Notes under the pieces: generated by a model
The model's input: the letters and a program-made list of their open reading frames with translations, nothing else
What the model was told of the DNA's origin: nothing
The model's database searches: none
Program-made: the position numbers and the translations under genes
In this document: in pieces, positions 52,212 to 60,782 of the stretch
Position numbering within the stretch: position 1 is the first letter of the stretch
Layout of the letters: each line of letters starts with the position of its first letter
IMG/VR virus record: IMGVR_UViG_3300027763_000057
Coordinates: 1 to 64,000 of that record
Source: a virus
DNA length: 64,000 nucleotides
Reading direction: 5' to 3' (one strand)

Positions 52212-54200
52212 TGCGTCTATAACCATACTAGCGGGTATTGTCCTTTGACATTCAAAGTCTTTATTTCTAGGACACCACAACCAATGCGGGTCTAATTTAA
52301 TATTTGGGTCATTCCAACATCCATGACATACATCTGGTTTGGTTATTCTATAACATTCAAACTCATGGTCTGATTCTGTAAAGTTAGAAATCATAACTAT
52401 TTTTTGATTTAAAGCATAGGCTAGCCAAGACAAACCACTAGATAATCCTATAAATAGTTTAGCTCCTGCGATTACATCCATTGTATTTCTAATATCAGTA
52501 TTGGTTATTTTGGTGCAATTATCAAATGGGTTATCTTCCTTTGAAACATTATATACATCGTACCCCAATCCATGCATGTAATTTATTACTTCTTGCCATC
52601 CTTCTCTAGTCCAAAACTTACATTCCATTGTGGAATTTGTGGCAATAGCTACATACTTCCAACTAGGTATTCTAAATTGATTTGAATGGTTTAATTTAGG
52701 TCGTAATGGCTTATAATCAAGTCCTAATATATTAGTAGCTGCTTGTTGTAAAGGGATGGTATTGCATAGCACAGGTTCTTTATTCTCATCCCACTTCCAT
52801 CCTATTCTATAAAGGGCATAACAATTTACCGTAGTCCCCGGCTCTACCAATTCTAATTCTGGATAATCTAATATATGGTTCCAATAGGTAGATAAAACAA
52901 CTTGGCAATTATGCTTCTTTTGGAATTCTAGGGCGTATCCTGTCCATGCAATTGAATCTCCTAGTGATTTACTATCCAATACTATAAAGACGGTCTTATT
53001 TGCCAAATTTAGAGTGTTTTTGTAGATGAGATGACCATCTTGCCAAACCTTTGCAGTCCATTTGGTAAAATATTGCCTATTCAAACGCACCCAAGAATTA
53101 GATTTAATGGTGTTTTCATAGTGGCATTTACCTTGTTCATCATAAAATTTAACCTCAAAATCACTATCCGACTCCCCCTTGATTTCCAAAAAAGCACCAT
53201 CTACAAAATGCTGGTTAATGGATATCTTTTGTTTTTGTGCAGGCATTTGTAATAATTTTCTATAAGCTTCTTCGTGTTTAAAGGCAAATATTGGTGCGGT
53301 ATTGTCCGTTGGTATTTCGTAATTAGCTTTAATGATATATAAATCACTATCAATTGGCTGTAAATAATCTGTAAACATATCGCCATATTGAGGTAGATTC
53401 CTAGCTATAATAGGTAATCCATAACTAATCGCTTCACGCAAGACTAATGGGTTACATTCCCAAGTAGAGTTAAACATAAAAATATTAGCTGTTTCCATCC
53501 AAGCACCTATGTCATTTCTTTCTCCCCACACCTTAACATTCGGTGGCAAATCTTTCATTAATGGTTCCCAATATTCTTTAAAATTCCCAGCTTGATTGCC
53601 AACAAAATTAAAAGCATAGTCAGGATATTTTCTTGCAATTTCAATTCCTTCACCTTGATTCTTTCCCGGAGTCCATAATCCTACATTTAAAACACTTCTA
53701 GCATTACGCATACTAAAATTCTGTTTTTTATCTATTGGATATTCTATTGTAACAAATTTAGATTCCATATTGGCAAATGTTTGCTCGTGATATGGAGTAC
53801 AAAATGCATACAAGTCTGGATGAAATATTTTTTCGTTATCTGGATTGAATATAATATCATGGCAAGTTTCTACAATTCTGTATTTCCTATCAGAACTATA
53901 AAGCTTTTTAATCATATCCCTATCCAATCTTTCTGATGGTTCATCTATATGGATAATATCGGGTTGCCATTCTTCAATGACCTTGAATAGCTCCATTTTA
54001 TTCTCATAAAGGGTAGTAAAATTACTACCAATTATTTCTTTTATAGCATTGCGCTGCACTACAAAATCCAAGCTATGGCATTGATACTCTACTACATAAT
54101 ACTCATTATCAGTATATTCTTTAAGACTTTGGATTCTTTTAAGTATAAATTGCGGGCATCCACCTGTTGATAAGTGTGGTGCTAAAAATAATATCCTCAT
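52191..54200 (-). CDS. GT4 glycosyltransferase fused to a TibC/Aah-like O-heptosyltransferase
   Basis: 669 residues. N-terminal half: LFLAPHLSTGGCPQFILKRI, WQPDIIHIDEPS, LNVGLWTPGKNQGEGIEIAR and ECNPLVLREAISYGLPIIAR, the GT4 pattern of GT-B enzymes. C-terminal half (from about 400): VFIVLDSKSLGDSIAWTGYA, WTREGWQEVI, AKLFIGLSSGLSWLAYAL and the ending CHGCW, WCP, ECQRTIP, with four Cys at about 625, 628, 643 and 651. This ending is the signature of the autotransporter O-heptosyltransferases (TibC, Aah), whose four Cys hold an iron ion and which glycosylate Ser side chains of beta-helical adhesins. The fusion with GT4 is unusual in my knowledge. It is coupled to the upstream gene by a four-base overlap. 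Confidence 0.8.
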   Translation of the reverse strand: MRILFLAPHLSTGGCPQFILKRIQSLKEYTDNEYYVVEYQCHSLDFVVQRNAIKEIIGSNFTTLYENKMELFKVIEEWQPDIIHIDEPSERLDRDMIKKLYSSDRKYRIVETCHDIIFNPDNEKIFHPDLYAFCTPYHEQTFANMESKFVTIEYPIDKKQNFSMRNARSVLNVGLWTPGKNQGEGIEIARKYPDYAFNFVGNQAGNFKEYWEPLMKDLPPNVKVWGERNDIGAWMETANIFMFNSTWECNPLVLREAISYGLPIIARNLPQYGDMFTDYLQPIDSDLYIIKANYEIPTDNTAPIFAFKHEEAYRKLLQMPAQKQKISINQHFVDGAFLEIKGESDSDFEVKFYDEQGKCHYENTIKSNSWVRLNRQYFTKWTAKVWQDGHLIYKNTLNLANKTVFIVLDSKSLGDSIAWTGYALEFQKKHNCQVVLSTYWNHILDYPELELVEPGTTVNCYALYRIGWKWDENKEPVLCNTIPLQQAATNILGLDYKPLRPKLNHSNQFRIPSWKYVAIATNSTMECKFWTREGWQEVINYMHGLGYDVYNVSKEDNPFDNCTKITNTDIRNTMDVIAGAKLFIGLSSGLSWLAYALNQKIVMISNFTESDHEFECYRITKPDVCHGCWNDPNIKLDPHWLWCPRNKDFECQRTIPASMVIDAIKKAGI

Positions 54201-55549
54201 AGTTTTATAAATTCATTAATTTTTTCAATATTTTTTTCTCCATGAAAGAATAATAATTGTCTTTCTGTAGCAGGTATTTTTACCCAATCTGAAATCAAAT
54301 TGTTATATCCTGTAAATATTAAATTCTTTCTTAACCCATTAACGTAGCAATAGGGTAATCCTTTGTATTGCTTGTATTTCCAAAGAAGGCAGTTGGCTAT
54401 TGTTTCTTCGTTAAATGGGGCGTACCAACCATTATTCCTCATTATTGATGGGTGTTGACATAACCATGACCATTCTGCCAACCAATCCAAACAATTCTGT
54501 CCCGCTACAAAATAACCAGTTTGTTTATACATTCCACGATTCTGCTGATTTATGCCAAATAATTTACAAGCCGGAGCTTCCAATGTGCCACTTAAATCAT
54601 CTCTACTATCAGCTCCACCTCTGCCATTAACCAATAAATATTCATATATCCCTTCTGTAAAGTAAGGGTAGGCAGAATCAACATCAAAATAATCAAAGAT
54701 TGAATCTACATTTTTTGTAGCTACACTATCAGTATCTATATAAGCCACCACTTCAGCATAGTTTTCAAGTGCATGATGTAGTATTTTGGGGCGTTCAATG
54801 AGTAATTTGTATATCTGCTTATCCTCCCTATCAATAAAATCTTTTCTTTTGTTTAAATGTATTACATCACAATCCCATCTTATTGTAATGGTATTCATGA
54901 CACTTACTTTCTTATCTGAATTAAGCATATAAACCAATATAGGAATATCATTGCTATTTCTAATAGAACGACAACAAGCATCCACAAGGTCAAAATAGGA
55001 ATCATCAGCGTAAAGGATAAAAGCTTTTTCATATTTTGGTTTTTTGTTTATGTAATAGCCATAATACTCATTGCCATAAAGAAATCCCAATTCTGGGTAT
55101 CTTTGTTTCATTATTTCAGGCGTAAGGTCAGGCTGTAAATGGGTTTCATGGATATTGCCCTCATGCTCTCCTTGTTCCATTTGATATGGAATTGCTACAA
55201 TAAAATATTTACAATGTTTAGATATATCTTTTATTAATCTTTGACCATCTTCAATGTTTAAATGCTCTAAAATATCTCCAAGTATGCACATATCATAGTT
55301 TTCAAGAGTAGGTGCATATACATCAAGTACATCCATTTCCATTACAACATCATATTTATCTTTAAGATTATACTTTTTTATGTATGGTTCCCATATTTCT
55401 ATAGCATCCATTTTATACCCATAATCCCGTAATAAATTGCTATAAGTTCCGCATCCTGCACCAATATCTAATATTTTAGCATCTAAAGATACATTCTCTA
55501 ATATCCAATTTTTAATTGAATCTTTGTATAATTGATAACTTGTTGGCAT
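54197..55549 (-). CDS. Methyltransferase-glycosyltransferase fusion
   Basis: 450 residues. N-terminal SAM methyltransferase: DAKILDIGAGCGTYSNLLRD (motif I), AIEIWEPYI (motif II), CILGDILEHL (motif IV). C-terminal GT-A-type domain: AFILYADDSYFDLVDACCRS and VVAYIDTDSVA, where the DTD pattern binds metal and nucleotide sugar; later NEETIANCLLWKYKQYK. It is likely a bifunctional enzyme adding and methylating a sugar. It is first in a two-gene leftward unit with the O-heptosyltransferase-like gene. Confidence 0.75.
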   Translation of the reverse strand: MPTSYQLYKDSIKNWILENVSLDAKILDIGAGCGTYSNLLRDYGYKMDAIEIWEPYIKKYNLKDKYDVVMEMDVLDVYAPTLENYDMCILGDILEHLNIEDGQRLIKDISKHCKYFIVAIPYQMEQGEHEGNIHETHLQPDLTPEIMKQRYPELGFLYGNEYYGYYINKKPKYEKAFILYADDSYFDLVDACCRSIRNSNDIPILVYMLNSDKKVSVMNTITIRWDCDVIHLNKRKDFIDREDKQIYKLLIERPKILHHALENYAEVVAYIDTDSVATKNVDSIFDYFDVDSAYPYFTEGIYEYLLVNGRGGADSRDDLSGTLEAPACKLFGINQQNRGMYKQTGYFVAGQNCLDWLAEWSWLCQHPSIMRNNGWYAPFNEETIANCLLWKYKQYKGLPYCYVNGLRKNLIFTGYNNLISDWVKIPATERQLLFFHGEKNIEKINEFIKL

Positions 55550-55559
55550 ATTTTTTGAG

Positions 55560-55567
55560 CAAAGTTA
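55560..55567 (-). promoter_or_regulatory. Leftward -7 box (TAACTTTG) of the two fused glycan genes
   Basis: On the minus strand TAACTTTG matches TAnnTTTG, ten bases before the start of the methyltransferase-glycosyltransferase gene. The -33 site is not clear. Confidence 0.45.
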
Positions 55568-55599
55568 TATAATTAATTTAATTAAATTATCTTTATTAC

Positions 55600-55971
55600 A
55601 TGAAAATAGAAGTAAGCATAGGGGAAGTGGTAGATAAATATACCATTCTAACCATCAAAAAGCTATTCATACATGATAGCGAAAAGTTAGCAAATGTAGA
55701 TAAGGAGTGGAAAATAATAAAATCCGCCCTATCAAGAAAGTATCCAGAAACATTAGCCGAGCCATTAACCCAAGAGCTTTACGACATAAACAAAAAGCTA
55801 TGGAAGGTGGAAGATGACCTACGGGATTGCGAGCATAAAAGTTACTTTGGAGAGAGATTTTTGGAGTTAGCACGAGAAGTGTACCAATTAAATGATGTGA
55901 GAGCTATTATTAAAAAACAAATTAATATAAAATACGGCTCCGAATTGGTAGAAGAGAAGTCATACAAATAA
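55600..55971 (+). CDS. DUF6165-like protein linked to glycan loci
   Basis: 123 residues starting KIEVSIGEVVDKYTILTIKK, then DSEKLANVDKEWKII; the SIGEVVDKxTILxIK and KLxNVxxE patterns are those of DUF6165 proteins, which I know from capsule and glycosylation loci with no proven activity. It lies divergently from the fused glycan genes, so functional linkage by position is likely. Confidence 0.65.
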   Translation: MKIEVSIGEVVDKYTILTIKKLFIHDSEKLANVDKEWKIIKSALSRKYPETLAEPLTQELYDINKKLWKVEDDLRDCEHKSYFGERFLELAREVYQLNDVRAIIKKQINIKYGSELVEEKSYK

Positions 55972-56006
55972 AATGTGCAAATTGGTAAATATAATTGAAT
56001 ATTAAT

Positions 56007-56014
56007 TATATTTG
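56007..56014 (+). promoter_or_regulatory. Lysis-module promoter (-7 box TATATTTG)
   Basis: TATATTTG matches the consensus; an ATTG sits 22 bases upstream in place of the ideal TTTG. The first lysis-block ATG follows 13 bases later. Confidence 0.5.
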
Positions 56015-56027
56015 ATAAAAAATTGAC

Positions 56028-56213
56028 ATGACTCAACATAATTTAGCGGACACATCGGCATCAATAAGCATACTATCGGCAGTCGTTACTATCAGTTCCA
56101 TTCAGCCATATGTTAGCTTAACTGCGGGTTTGGTTGCTATTGTTTCGGGTATTTTTGCAATAAGGTACTATTATTGGAAAACCAAAAACCTTAAAAAAGA
56201 TGGCAAGCGCTAA
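56028..56213 (+). CDS. Small two-span membrane protein (holin-like)
   Basis: 61 residues with hydrophobic stretches ISILSAVVTISSI and LTAGLVAIVSGIFAI and a basic C-terminus (KTKNLKKDGKR), typical of small holins. It begins the lysis block and overlaps the next gene by 14 bases. Two hydrophobic segments, no motif. Confidence 0.55.
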   Translation: MTQHNLADTSASISILSAVVTISSIQPYVSLTAGLVAIVSGIFAIRYYYWKTKNLKKDGKR

Positions 56214-56751
56214 AAATATATTAATACTTTTATTAATATTAGTTTTACTTTTTTTTGTATTAGGTGATTCCACTTACATAAAAGGCGACCACATAATAAC
56301 GAGGGTAGATACCTTAATAAAGGATACTACAATATACAAATATAAGAAAGGGAAAGACATCCCTTTTGTCGTTTTAGATACAATCCATCAAGTAGATGAG
56401 ATTCACGATACAATCAAAATTATATCCGATTATAGCCGCACATATGCGTATTACGATACGCTAAAAATAGATTCAGCTCAATATGTTTATGTGAGCGATA
56501 CTATTAGTCAAAACAAAATTTTAGGCAGAGGTTATGGCGGACATTTTGTACAAAAAACAATCACAATAAAGAACGACATCTACCGTAAGCCTAAAAATGA
56601 ATTATATCTAGGGTTTGTAGGCGATTACAGAAGATTTGACCAAAAACTAGGAGTTGGAGTAGGGGTTATTTATAAAAAGCAAAAAGAGAGTTACACTTTT
56701 AATTATACCACAAATCAGATAAGCGTAGGAATTTATAAAAAGTTATTCTAA
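56200..56751 (+). CDS. Membrane-anchored protein, possible i-spanin (DUF6808-like)
   Basis: 183 residues: N-terminal transmembrane helix ILILLLILVLLFFVLG, a charged helical part and a C-terminal beta region (LYLGFVGDYRRFD, GVGVGVIYKK). It recalls membrane proteins in lysis cassettes of Bacteroidota phages, and a spanin role (linking inner and outer membranes) is reasonable by position. Confidence 0.5.
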   Translation: MASAKNILILLLILVLLFFVLGDSTYIKGDHIITRVDTLIKDTTIYKYKKGKDIPFVVLDTIHQVDEIHDTIKIISDYSRTYAYYDTLKIDSAQYVYVSDTISQNKILGRGYGGHFVQKTITIKNDIYRKPKNELYLGFVGDYRRFDQKLGVGVGVIYKKQKESYTFNYTTNQISVGIYKKLF

Positions 56752-57143
56752 TGACACAAGAAGATAGAAACGAAAAGATTGCTGAAACATTAGCAGCGAA
56801 TCAGTCTAAATCAGGTTTAGTTGAAAAGCTAGTCTTTACACTTTTACCTATATGCGTATCTGCTATTGGATGGTTATTAACCCAAGTAAGCACTTTAAAC
56901 AATCAAATAACTGTCTTAAATAACAAGATTGCGGTGGTAGTAACTGCTGAAAATAAAGCTATCCCCCCACAGGGAACGACTATTGAAATGGAAGCAATTA
57001 GGGCAGCGGCAGCACAAAGTAGGGCAGATATGAAGATGGAAATCCTTGATAGAATGACAAACATAAAAGAATCAGCAGCATCAGAAAGAGCAGAAATCAA
57101 ACAAAGATTAGCAGTTTTAGAATATAAAAATAAATTAAAATGA
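56751..57143 (+). CDS. Membrane and coiled-coil protein of the lysis block
   Basis: 130 residues with a hydrophobic segment VFTLLPICVSAIGWLLTQV (about 28-46) followed by a heptad-like stretch (STLNNQITVLNNKIAVV) and charged helices. It may serve as a spanin or holin partner. One-base junction with the preceding gene. Confidence 0.5.
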   Translation: MTQEDRNEKIAETLAANQSKSGLVEKLVFTLLPICVSAIGWLLTQVSTLNNQITVLNNKIAVVVTAENKAIPPQGTTIEMEAIRAAAAQSRADMKMEILDRMTNIKESAASERAEIKQRLAVLEYKNKLK

Positions 57144-57364
57144 AACAATTTTTTTGTGAAGATAATGGAAGGTTATCTATGAAGCGTTTATGTGGTTTGA
57201 TGTGTGTTTTAGCGTTATGTATTACAATGTATCACAATTCATTTAGTGAGTTAAATAAAGCACCTAGTGAAGCATTAGTTTATGCGGTTGCTAGTTTGGC
57301 TTTTGGATGCCTAGGTTTAACTACAGCAGAAAAGATATTTAAAAAAGAAGAACCAAAATCATAA
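57140..57364 (+). CDS. Holin-like protein
   Basis: 74 residues. RLSMKRLCGLMCVLALCITM and ALVYAVASLAFGCLGLTTAE give two membrane spans around a polar loop, ending KIFKKEE. The RLSxxRLxxLxCxxxA pattern and final GK/EK resemble phage holins. Overlaps the upstream gene by four bases and precedes the endolysin by three. Confidence 0.65.
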   Translation: MKQFFCEDNGRLSMKRLCGLMCVLALCITMYHNSFSELNKAPSEALVYAVASLAFGCLGLTTAEKIFKKEEPKS

Positions 57365-57367
57365 TAT

Positions 57368-57838
57368 ATGAAAATTTCAGAACATTTAGATTTATCAGAA
57401 GTTATCCGTAGCGAAACCGCAAAGCGTCATGGCATTTCAAATATGCCAACAGAAGAACATATAGCTAACTTTAAATTGTTAGCAGAAAATGTATTTGAAA
57501 AAGTAAGGAATCATTTCCGTTGTCCTATCCACATTAGTTCTGGATACAGAAGCAAAGAGCTTAATGCTTGTACGCCGGGGGCATCACCTACATCACAGCA
57601 TAGCACAGGTGAAGCAATTGATATAGATATGGATGGTAGTGCAAATGGGGTTACCAACACAATGGTATTTATTTACATTAAAGATAATTTAGAATTTGAC
57701 CAATTAATATGGGAGTTTGGTACTAATGAGAATCCCGATTGGGTTCATGTTTCGTATGAGAGTACGGGTAAACAAAGAAAGCAAATTTTAAAAGCTACAA
57801 GAGTAAACGGGAAGCCTCACTACCAAACATACAAATAG
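57368..57838 (+). CDS. M15-family peptidase, endolysin
   Basis: 156 residues with the zinc-binding layout SQHSTGEAIDID (His78, Asp85) and WVHVSY (His127), plus SSGYRSKELN before. Family M15_3 enzymes cut peptidoglycan cross-links (D-Ala-D-Ala or L-Ala-D-Glu). Directly after holin-like genes, so the lysis endolysin. No signal peptide, which fits a holin-dependent enzyme. Confidence 0.9.
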   Translation: MKISEHLDLSEVIRSETAKRHGISNMPTEEHIANFKLLAENVFEKVRNHFRCPIHISSGYRSKELNACTPGASPTSQHSTGEAIDIDMDGSANGVTNTMVFIYIKDNLEFDQLIWEFGTNENPDWVHVSYESTGKQRKQILKATRVNGKPHYQTYK

Positions 57839-57842
57839 CTTT

Positions 57843-58835
57843 ATGCAAAATGGCAACGCAAAAATAGCAAGAGAATATAGAACAAAACACCCCGACTTCC
57901 CTACTAAAAAATTAGCAAGGATAATGTACGCTGAAAATAATTTAACATTCACAAATGAGGAAAGCGCAAGGACTTGTTTGAGATATATTGAGGGGAAAAA
58001 AGGTAATCTTGAAAGAAAATTCGCTTCTCCAGAATTATTTAAAGAAGGCGAACGCCCTAGAAATCCATACAATTTACCGACATCAGATGAAACTGCTTTT
58101 GAACCATACATATTTAAAGGGCATAAAAAAATTCTAATATTATCTGATATCCATGTCCCTTACCATAGCATAGATGCAATTACTGCTGCCATCCAATACG
58201 CAAAGAAATCAAAACCCGATGCGTTACTATTGAACGGAGATACCATTGACTGCCATAGATTGAGCAGATTTATAAAAGACCCAAAGAAAAGAAACTTTAA
58301 GCTAGAGTTAGATACATTTAGAGCATTGTTTGATGTCTTTGAAAAGGAACTAAAGTGTAAGATATATTTTAAAATAGGCAACCACGAAGAAAGATACGAG
58401 CATTTTCTTTTTGAGAAAGCCGCTGAATTAGTGGGAGTAGAAGAATTTGACTTTGAAAATATTATTAGAGCAAGAGCCAGAGGCATAGAAATGATAGGGG
58501 ACAAGCGACCAATGAAGTTTAATAATCTATGGGGCATACATGGTCATGAATATGTGGGTGGAATTTCAGCACCCGTAAACCCTGCAAGGGGATTATTTTT
58601 AAAAGCAAAGGTCAGTACCTTTCAAGGACATAACCACCAAACATCGGAACACACAGAACCTACCCTTACGGGCAAAATGGTAACTACTTGGTCATTGGGT
58701 TGCCTTTCGGAATTACATCCCCAATACATGCCTCTAAATAAGTGGAATCATGGTTTTGCAGAGGTAGAGCTTGACTCGAACGGGGAAGACTTTGAATTTA
58801 ATAATAAACGTATATTTAAGGGTAAAATAGTATAA
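57843..58835 (+). CDS. Calcineurin-like metallophosphoesterase
   Basis: 330 residues. KILILSDIHVPYHSID (D-x-H), LLLNGDTIDCHRLS (GDxxD), IGNHEERYE (GNHE), IHGHEYVGG and FQGHNHQTSEH complete the metallophosphoesterase motif set. An N-terminal part of about 75 residues appears helical and separate. Substrates range from nucleic acid to nucleotides; not deducible here. It lies four bases after the endolysin. Confidence 0.9.
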   Translation: MQNGNAKIAREYRTKHPDFPTKKLARIMYAENNLTFTNEESARTCLRYIEGKKGNLERKFASPELFKEGERPRNPYNLPTSDETAFEPYIFKGHKKILILSDIHVPYHSIDAITAAIQYAKKSKPDALLLNGDTIDCHRLSRFIKDPKKRNFKLELDTFRALFDVFEKELKCKIYFKIGNHEERYEHFLFEKAAELVGVEEFDFENIIRARARGIEMIGDKRPMKFNNLWGIHGHEYVGGISAPVNPARGLFLKAKVSTFQGHNHQTSEHTEPTLTGKMVTTWSLGCLSELHPQYMPLNKWNHGFAEVELDSNGEDFEFNNKRIFKGKIV

Positions 58836-58836
58836 T

Positions 58837-59109
58837 GTGCGAATTAAAATTATATATCGTAAGTTAGGTAAAGAACAAGCCTATGGGATTTCATCAAGTG
58901 ATGGCGTTATTGAGATTGATAGTCGGCTTCGTTCTAAAAAATTACTAGAGGTGCTTATACATGAAATTTTTCACCTTTTGCAGCCTCAAGACACCGAAGA
59001 GGAAATTATTAAGAAATCAGTAACTTTAACAAAGCTATTGTGGAAGGAGGGATATAGACGAATTGACCAAGCAAAAGATTACGAACCTTTACAAGATGGT
59101 AGTAAATGA
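58837..59109 (+). CDS. Small zincin-like protein with HExxH, GTG start
   Basis: 90 residues starting with GTG at 58837, one base after the previous stop. VLIHEIFHLL contains the HExxH pattern of zinc metallopeptidases, preceded by strand-like GVIEIDSRL as in SprT/WLM-type or DUF zincins. A third zinc ligand is not obvious. It ends before a terminator. Function unknown. Confidence 0.6.
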   Translation: MRIKIIYRKLGKEQAYGISSSDGVIEIDSRLRSKKLLEVLIHEIFHLLQPQDTEEEIIKKSVTLTKLLWKEGYRRIDQAKDYEPLQDGSK

Positions 59110-59111
59110 AA

Positions 59112-59140
59112 CGCCCCCTAGAAAGGAGGCGAGTTTTTTT
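59112..59140 (+). terminator. Terminator of the lysis operon
   Basis: CGCCCCCT and AGGAGGCG form the stem (59112-59119 / 59124-59131), followed by AG and seven T. Confidence 0.8.
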
Positions 59141-59174
59141 ACTATCTATAATCTATAACATGAACACAAAGATA

Positions 59175-59369
59175 CTATATTTCGGGTATTTCGGGTTTAA
59201 TAATTAATTCGTAACAATCTTTTCCATCGGGTTTGATTTCAATCATCCATATCTTATAAATTCTCCTTCTATTATAACTATCATTATATCGGTATTCTCT
59301 TATTAATTTATCGTTCTTGAATAGATACATTTTTCCTTTCGCTCGATACCATTCTTTCTCTTTTTTCAT
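59175..59369 (-). CDS. Hypothetical small basic protein
   Basis: 64 residues with many aromatic and basic residues (YRAKGKMYLFKND, EYRYNDSYNRRRIYKIW) and an apparent beta pattern. No family. It overlaps the coiled-coil gene upstream by 62 bases in another frame. Confidence 0.45.
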   Translation of the reverse strand: MKKEKEWYRAKGKMYLFKNDKLIREYRYNDSYNRRRIYKIWMIEIKPDGKDCYELIIKPEIPEI

Positions 59370-59475
59370 CTTGTAGCTTTTTTATCTCCAATTTTAATTC
59401 TTTTACACGCTCTCTTAAAGTTTCATTTTCTATGGACAATAACATTGTTTGCTTTAATTCATAGTTATTTTTCAT
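59308..59475 (-). CDS. Small coiled-coil protein
   Basis: 55 residues, ATG at 59475-59473, stop at 59310-59308. ENETLRERVKELKLEIKKLQ has hydrophobic residues every three to four positions, a clear coiled coil. The 62-base overlap with the next frame leaves some doubt over which reading is used at that point; both may be. Confidence 0.45.
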   Translation of the reverse strand: MKNNYELKQTMLLSIENETLRERVKELKLEIKKLQDEKRERMVSSERKNVSIQER

Positions 59476-59476
59476 A

Positions 59477-59695
59477 TTATATAATTTCTAAAAAAGCTCT
59501 TTTATTGACAAAAGATTCTATGATTTCACATTCTATTTCGTGCATCTCTTTTTCATCAGTATTATCCTTCATAAGTCTAAATCTAAATAATCCTATAAGT
59601 ACTTCACAGCAATCAAGCTGTTCGTTGTTAGTACATGAATTAATGCAATTAAGTATCCATTCTACATTTCTTTGATTGTAATTTTCTTTGTTCAT
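59477..59695 (-). CDS. Hypothetical small protein
   Basis: 72 residues, helical, with RNVEWILNCINSCTN and CCEVLIGLFRFRLMKD, a C-C-containing core, and an acidic helix. Unknown. Part of a tight leftward series of small genes. Confidence 0.5.
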   Translation of the reverse strand: MNKENYNQRNVEWILNCINSCTNNEQLDCCEVLIGLFRFRLMKDNTDEKEMHEIECEIIESFVNKRAFLEII

Positions 59696-59712
59696 TTAGT
59701 TTATATTTTAAA

Positions 59713-59916
59713 TTAAAAATTCGCCAACACGGTTATAACATGGATTTTCCCTATTCTGTTATATTTCACCACTTCTGGCAACGGCATCCCGTTTTTAATC
59801 CTGTACTTTACGGCTTGTTGTGTTATTTGTTGATTAGGAAATTTTCTATTAGCCCTAAAGTGAGAAGGGTTTATTTTTTGAGAATATTCCATTAAACTAA
59901 TTTGTTTAGTTTTCAT
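59713..59916 (-). CDS. Putative DNA-binding small protein (HTH-like)
   Basis: 67 residues. The region QQITQQAVKYRIKNGMPLPE looks like a helix-turn-helix with the Q-AV-R spacing of excisionase or MerR-type small proteins, followed by KIHVITVLANF. It may regulate the leftward small-gene series. Tentative. Confidence 0.45.
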   Translation of the reverse strand: MKTKQISLMEYSQKINPSHFRANRKFPNQQITQQAVKYRIKNGMPLPEVVKYNRIGKIHVITVLANF

Positions 59917-60102
59917 TTATTTTTCTATTGTTTTAATGGTTTCCTTTATTGTCCCCGTAGGGTTATCTTTTAATAAATCAAAAAATCCTTCAGCTTGTTT
60001 TAAATTTTCAGTAGCAGTATTGCTTACATATTTGCCATCCATTTCAACGGAATACAAAATTGTTCCGTTTATTTTTGTTTCTTTTACTAATTCTAATTTC
60101 AT
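59917..60102 (-). CDS. Hypothetical small protein
   Basis: 61 residues: strand-like KLELVKETKINGTILYSVEM and a helical half with LKQAEGFFDLL. Abuts the preceding gene's start. Function unknown. Confidence 0.5.
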   Translation of the reverse strand: MKLELVKETKINGTILYSVEMDGKYVSNTATENLKQAEGFFDLLKDNPTGTIKETIKTIEK

Positions 60103-60122
60103 TTTTTTGGTTTTTGTTTTTT

Positions 60123-60782
60123 TTAAAATTTATATACTTTTGTTTCTTTTCTACATTTTACTTGCCAATCGTGGTTATTTAATTCTTGAAATCCAAAAGT
60201 TAATTTGCTATCAATTTTTTTAATAACCAATCCTTCATACATATCAACTTTAACAATGTCTTGATACAATTTAGAAAACCCGTTCATATACGTAGGTGCT
60301 TTATATATATTGTTCAAATTAGTTAGGCAAAGGTGTTCGTAATATTCCAAGCCATCACGGGTTATTCTTCCCCTTTCGGATGGATATGTTTCTTCAAGTA
60401 GGTTTAATCTTGTCATTAAGTCGTCCCCTATTAGATATTGGTCTGCCCATACAAGTATATCCCATATAATAAACTTATCCTTTTCTTTAGTGCCATTTTC
60501 CCCTAATTTACCCTTGTTAAGATACTCACCCGTATATACATACCATTGGTCGGAGTGTGCCAATCCCTTAAAATCTATATCAGCACTATACCAAGATAAA
60601 GGTTGTTTGTGTCGGTTGTAGACATACAAATCAGTCCCATTAGTGAATACGATACAACAAGTTCCATTGTACTTCGGTTGTACCACATATTCGCCATTGT
60701 CAAAAGTATGCAAGTCCTTCGGGGGTATCTTAAATTCTGGACGGGGCGGGTATATGTAATTAAAATTTAAATAAGGTATCAT
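60123..60782 (-). CDS. ATP-dependent DNA (or RNA) ligase
   Basis: 219 residues. The adenylation motif KYNG with Lys37 (QPKYNGTC), YTGEYL with Glu86 (motif III), WDIL (107-110, motif IIIa), EGLVIKK (183-189, motif IV) and WQVKCRK (206-212, motif V) are all in order. The protein is a minimal nucleotidyltransferase without a clear extra DNA-binding domain, typical of small phage ligases. It joins nicks during replication or repair. It is coupled to the upstream gene by four bases. Confidence 0.85.
   Translation of the reverse strand: MIPYLNFNYIYPPRPEFKIPPKDLHTFDNGEYVVQPKYNGTCCIVFTNGTDLYVYNRHKQPLSWYSADIDFKGLAHSDQWYVYTGEYLNKGKLGENGTKEKDKFIIWDILVWADQYLIGDDLMTRLNLLEETYPSERGRITRDGLEYYEHLCLTNLNNIYKAPTYMNGFSKLYQDIVKVDMYEGLVIKKIDSKLTFGFQELNNHDWQVKCRKETKVYKF

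Noticed and set aside
54711-54725. TGTAGCTACA inside the fused methyltransferase gene, and again near 48189 in the fibre gene
   Set aside because: Both encode Val-Ala-Thr in frame and are far from any promoter, so treated as chance coding matches.
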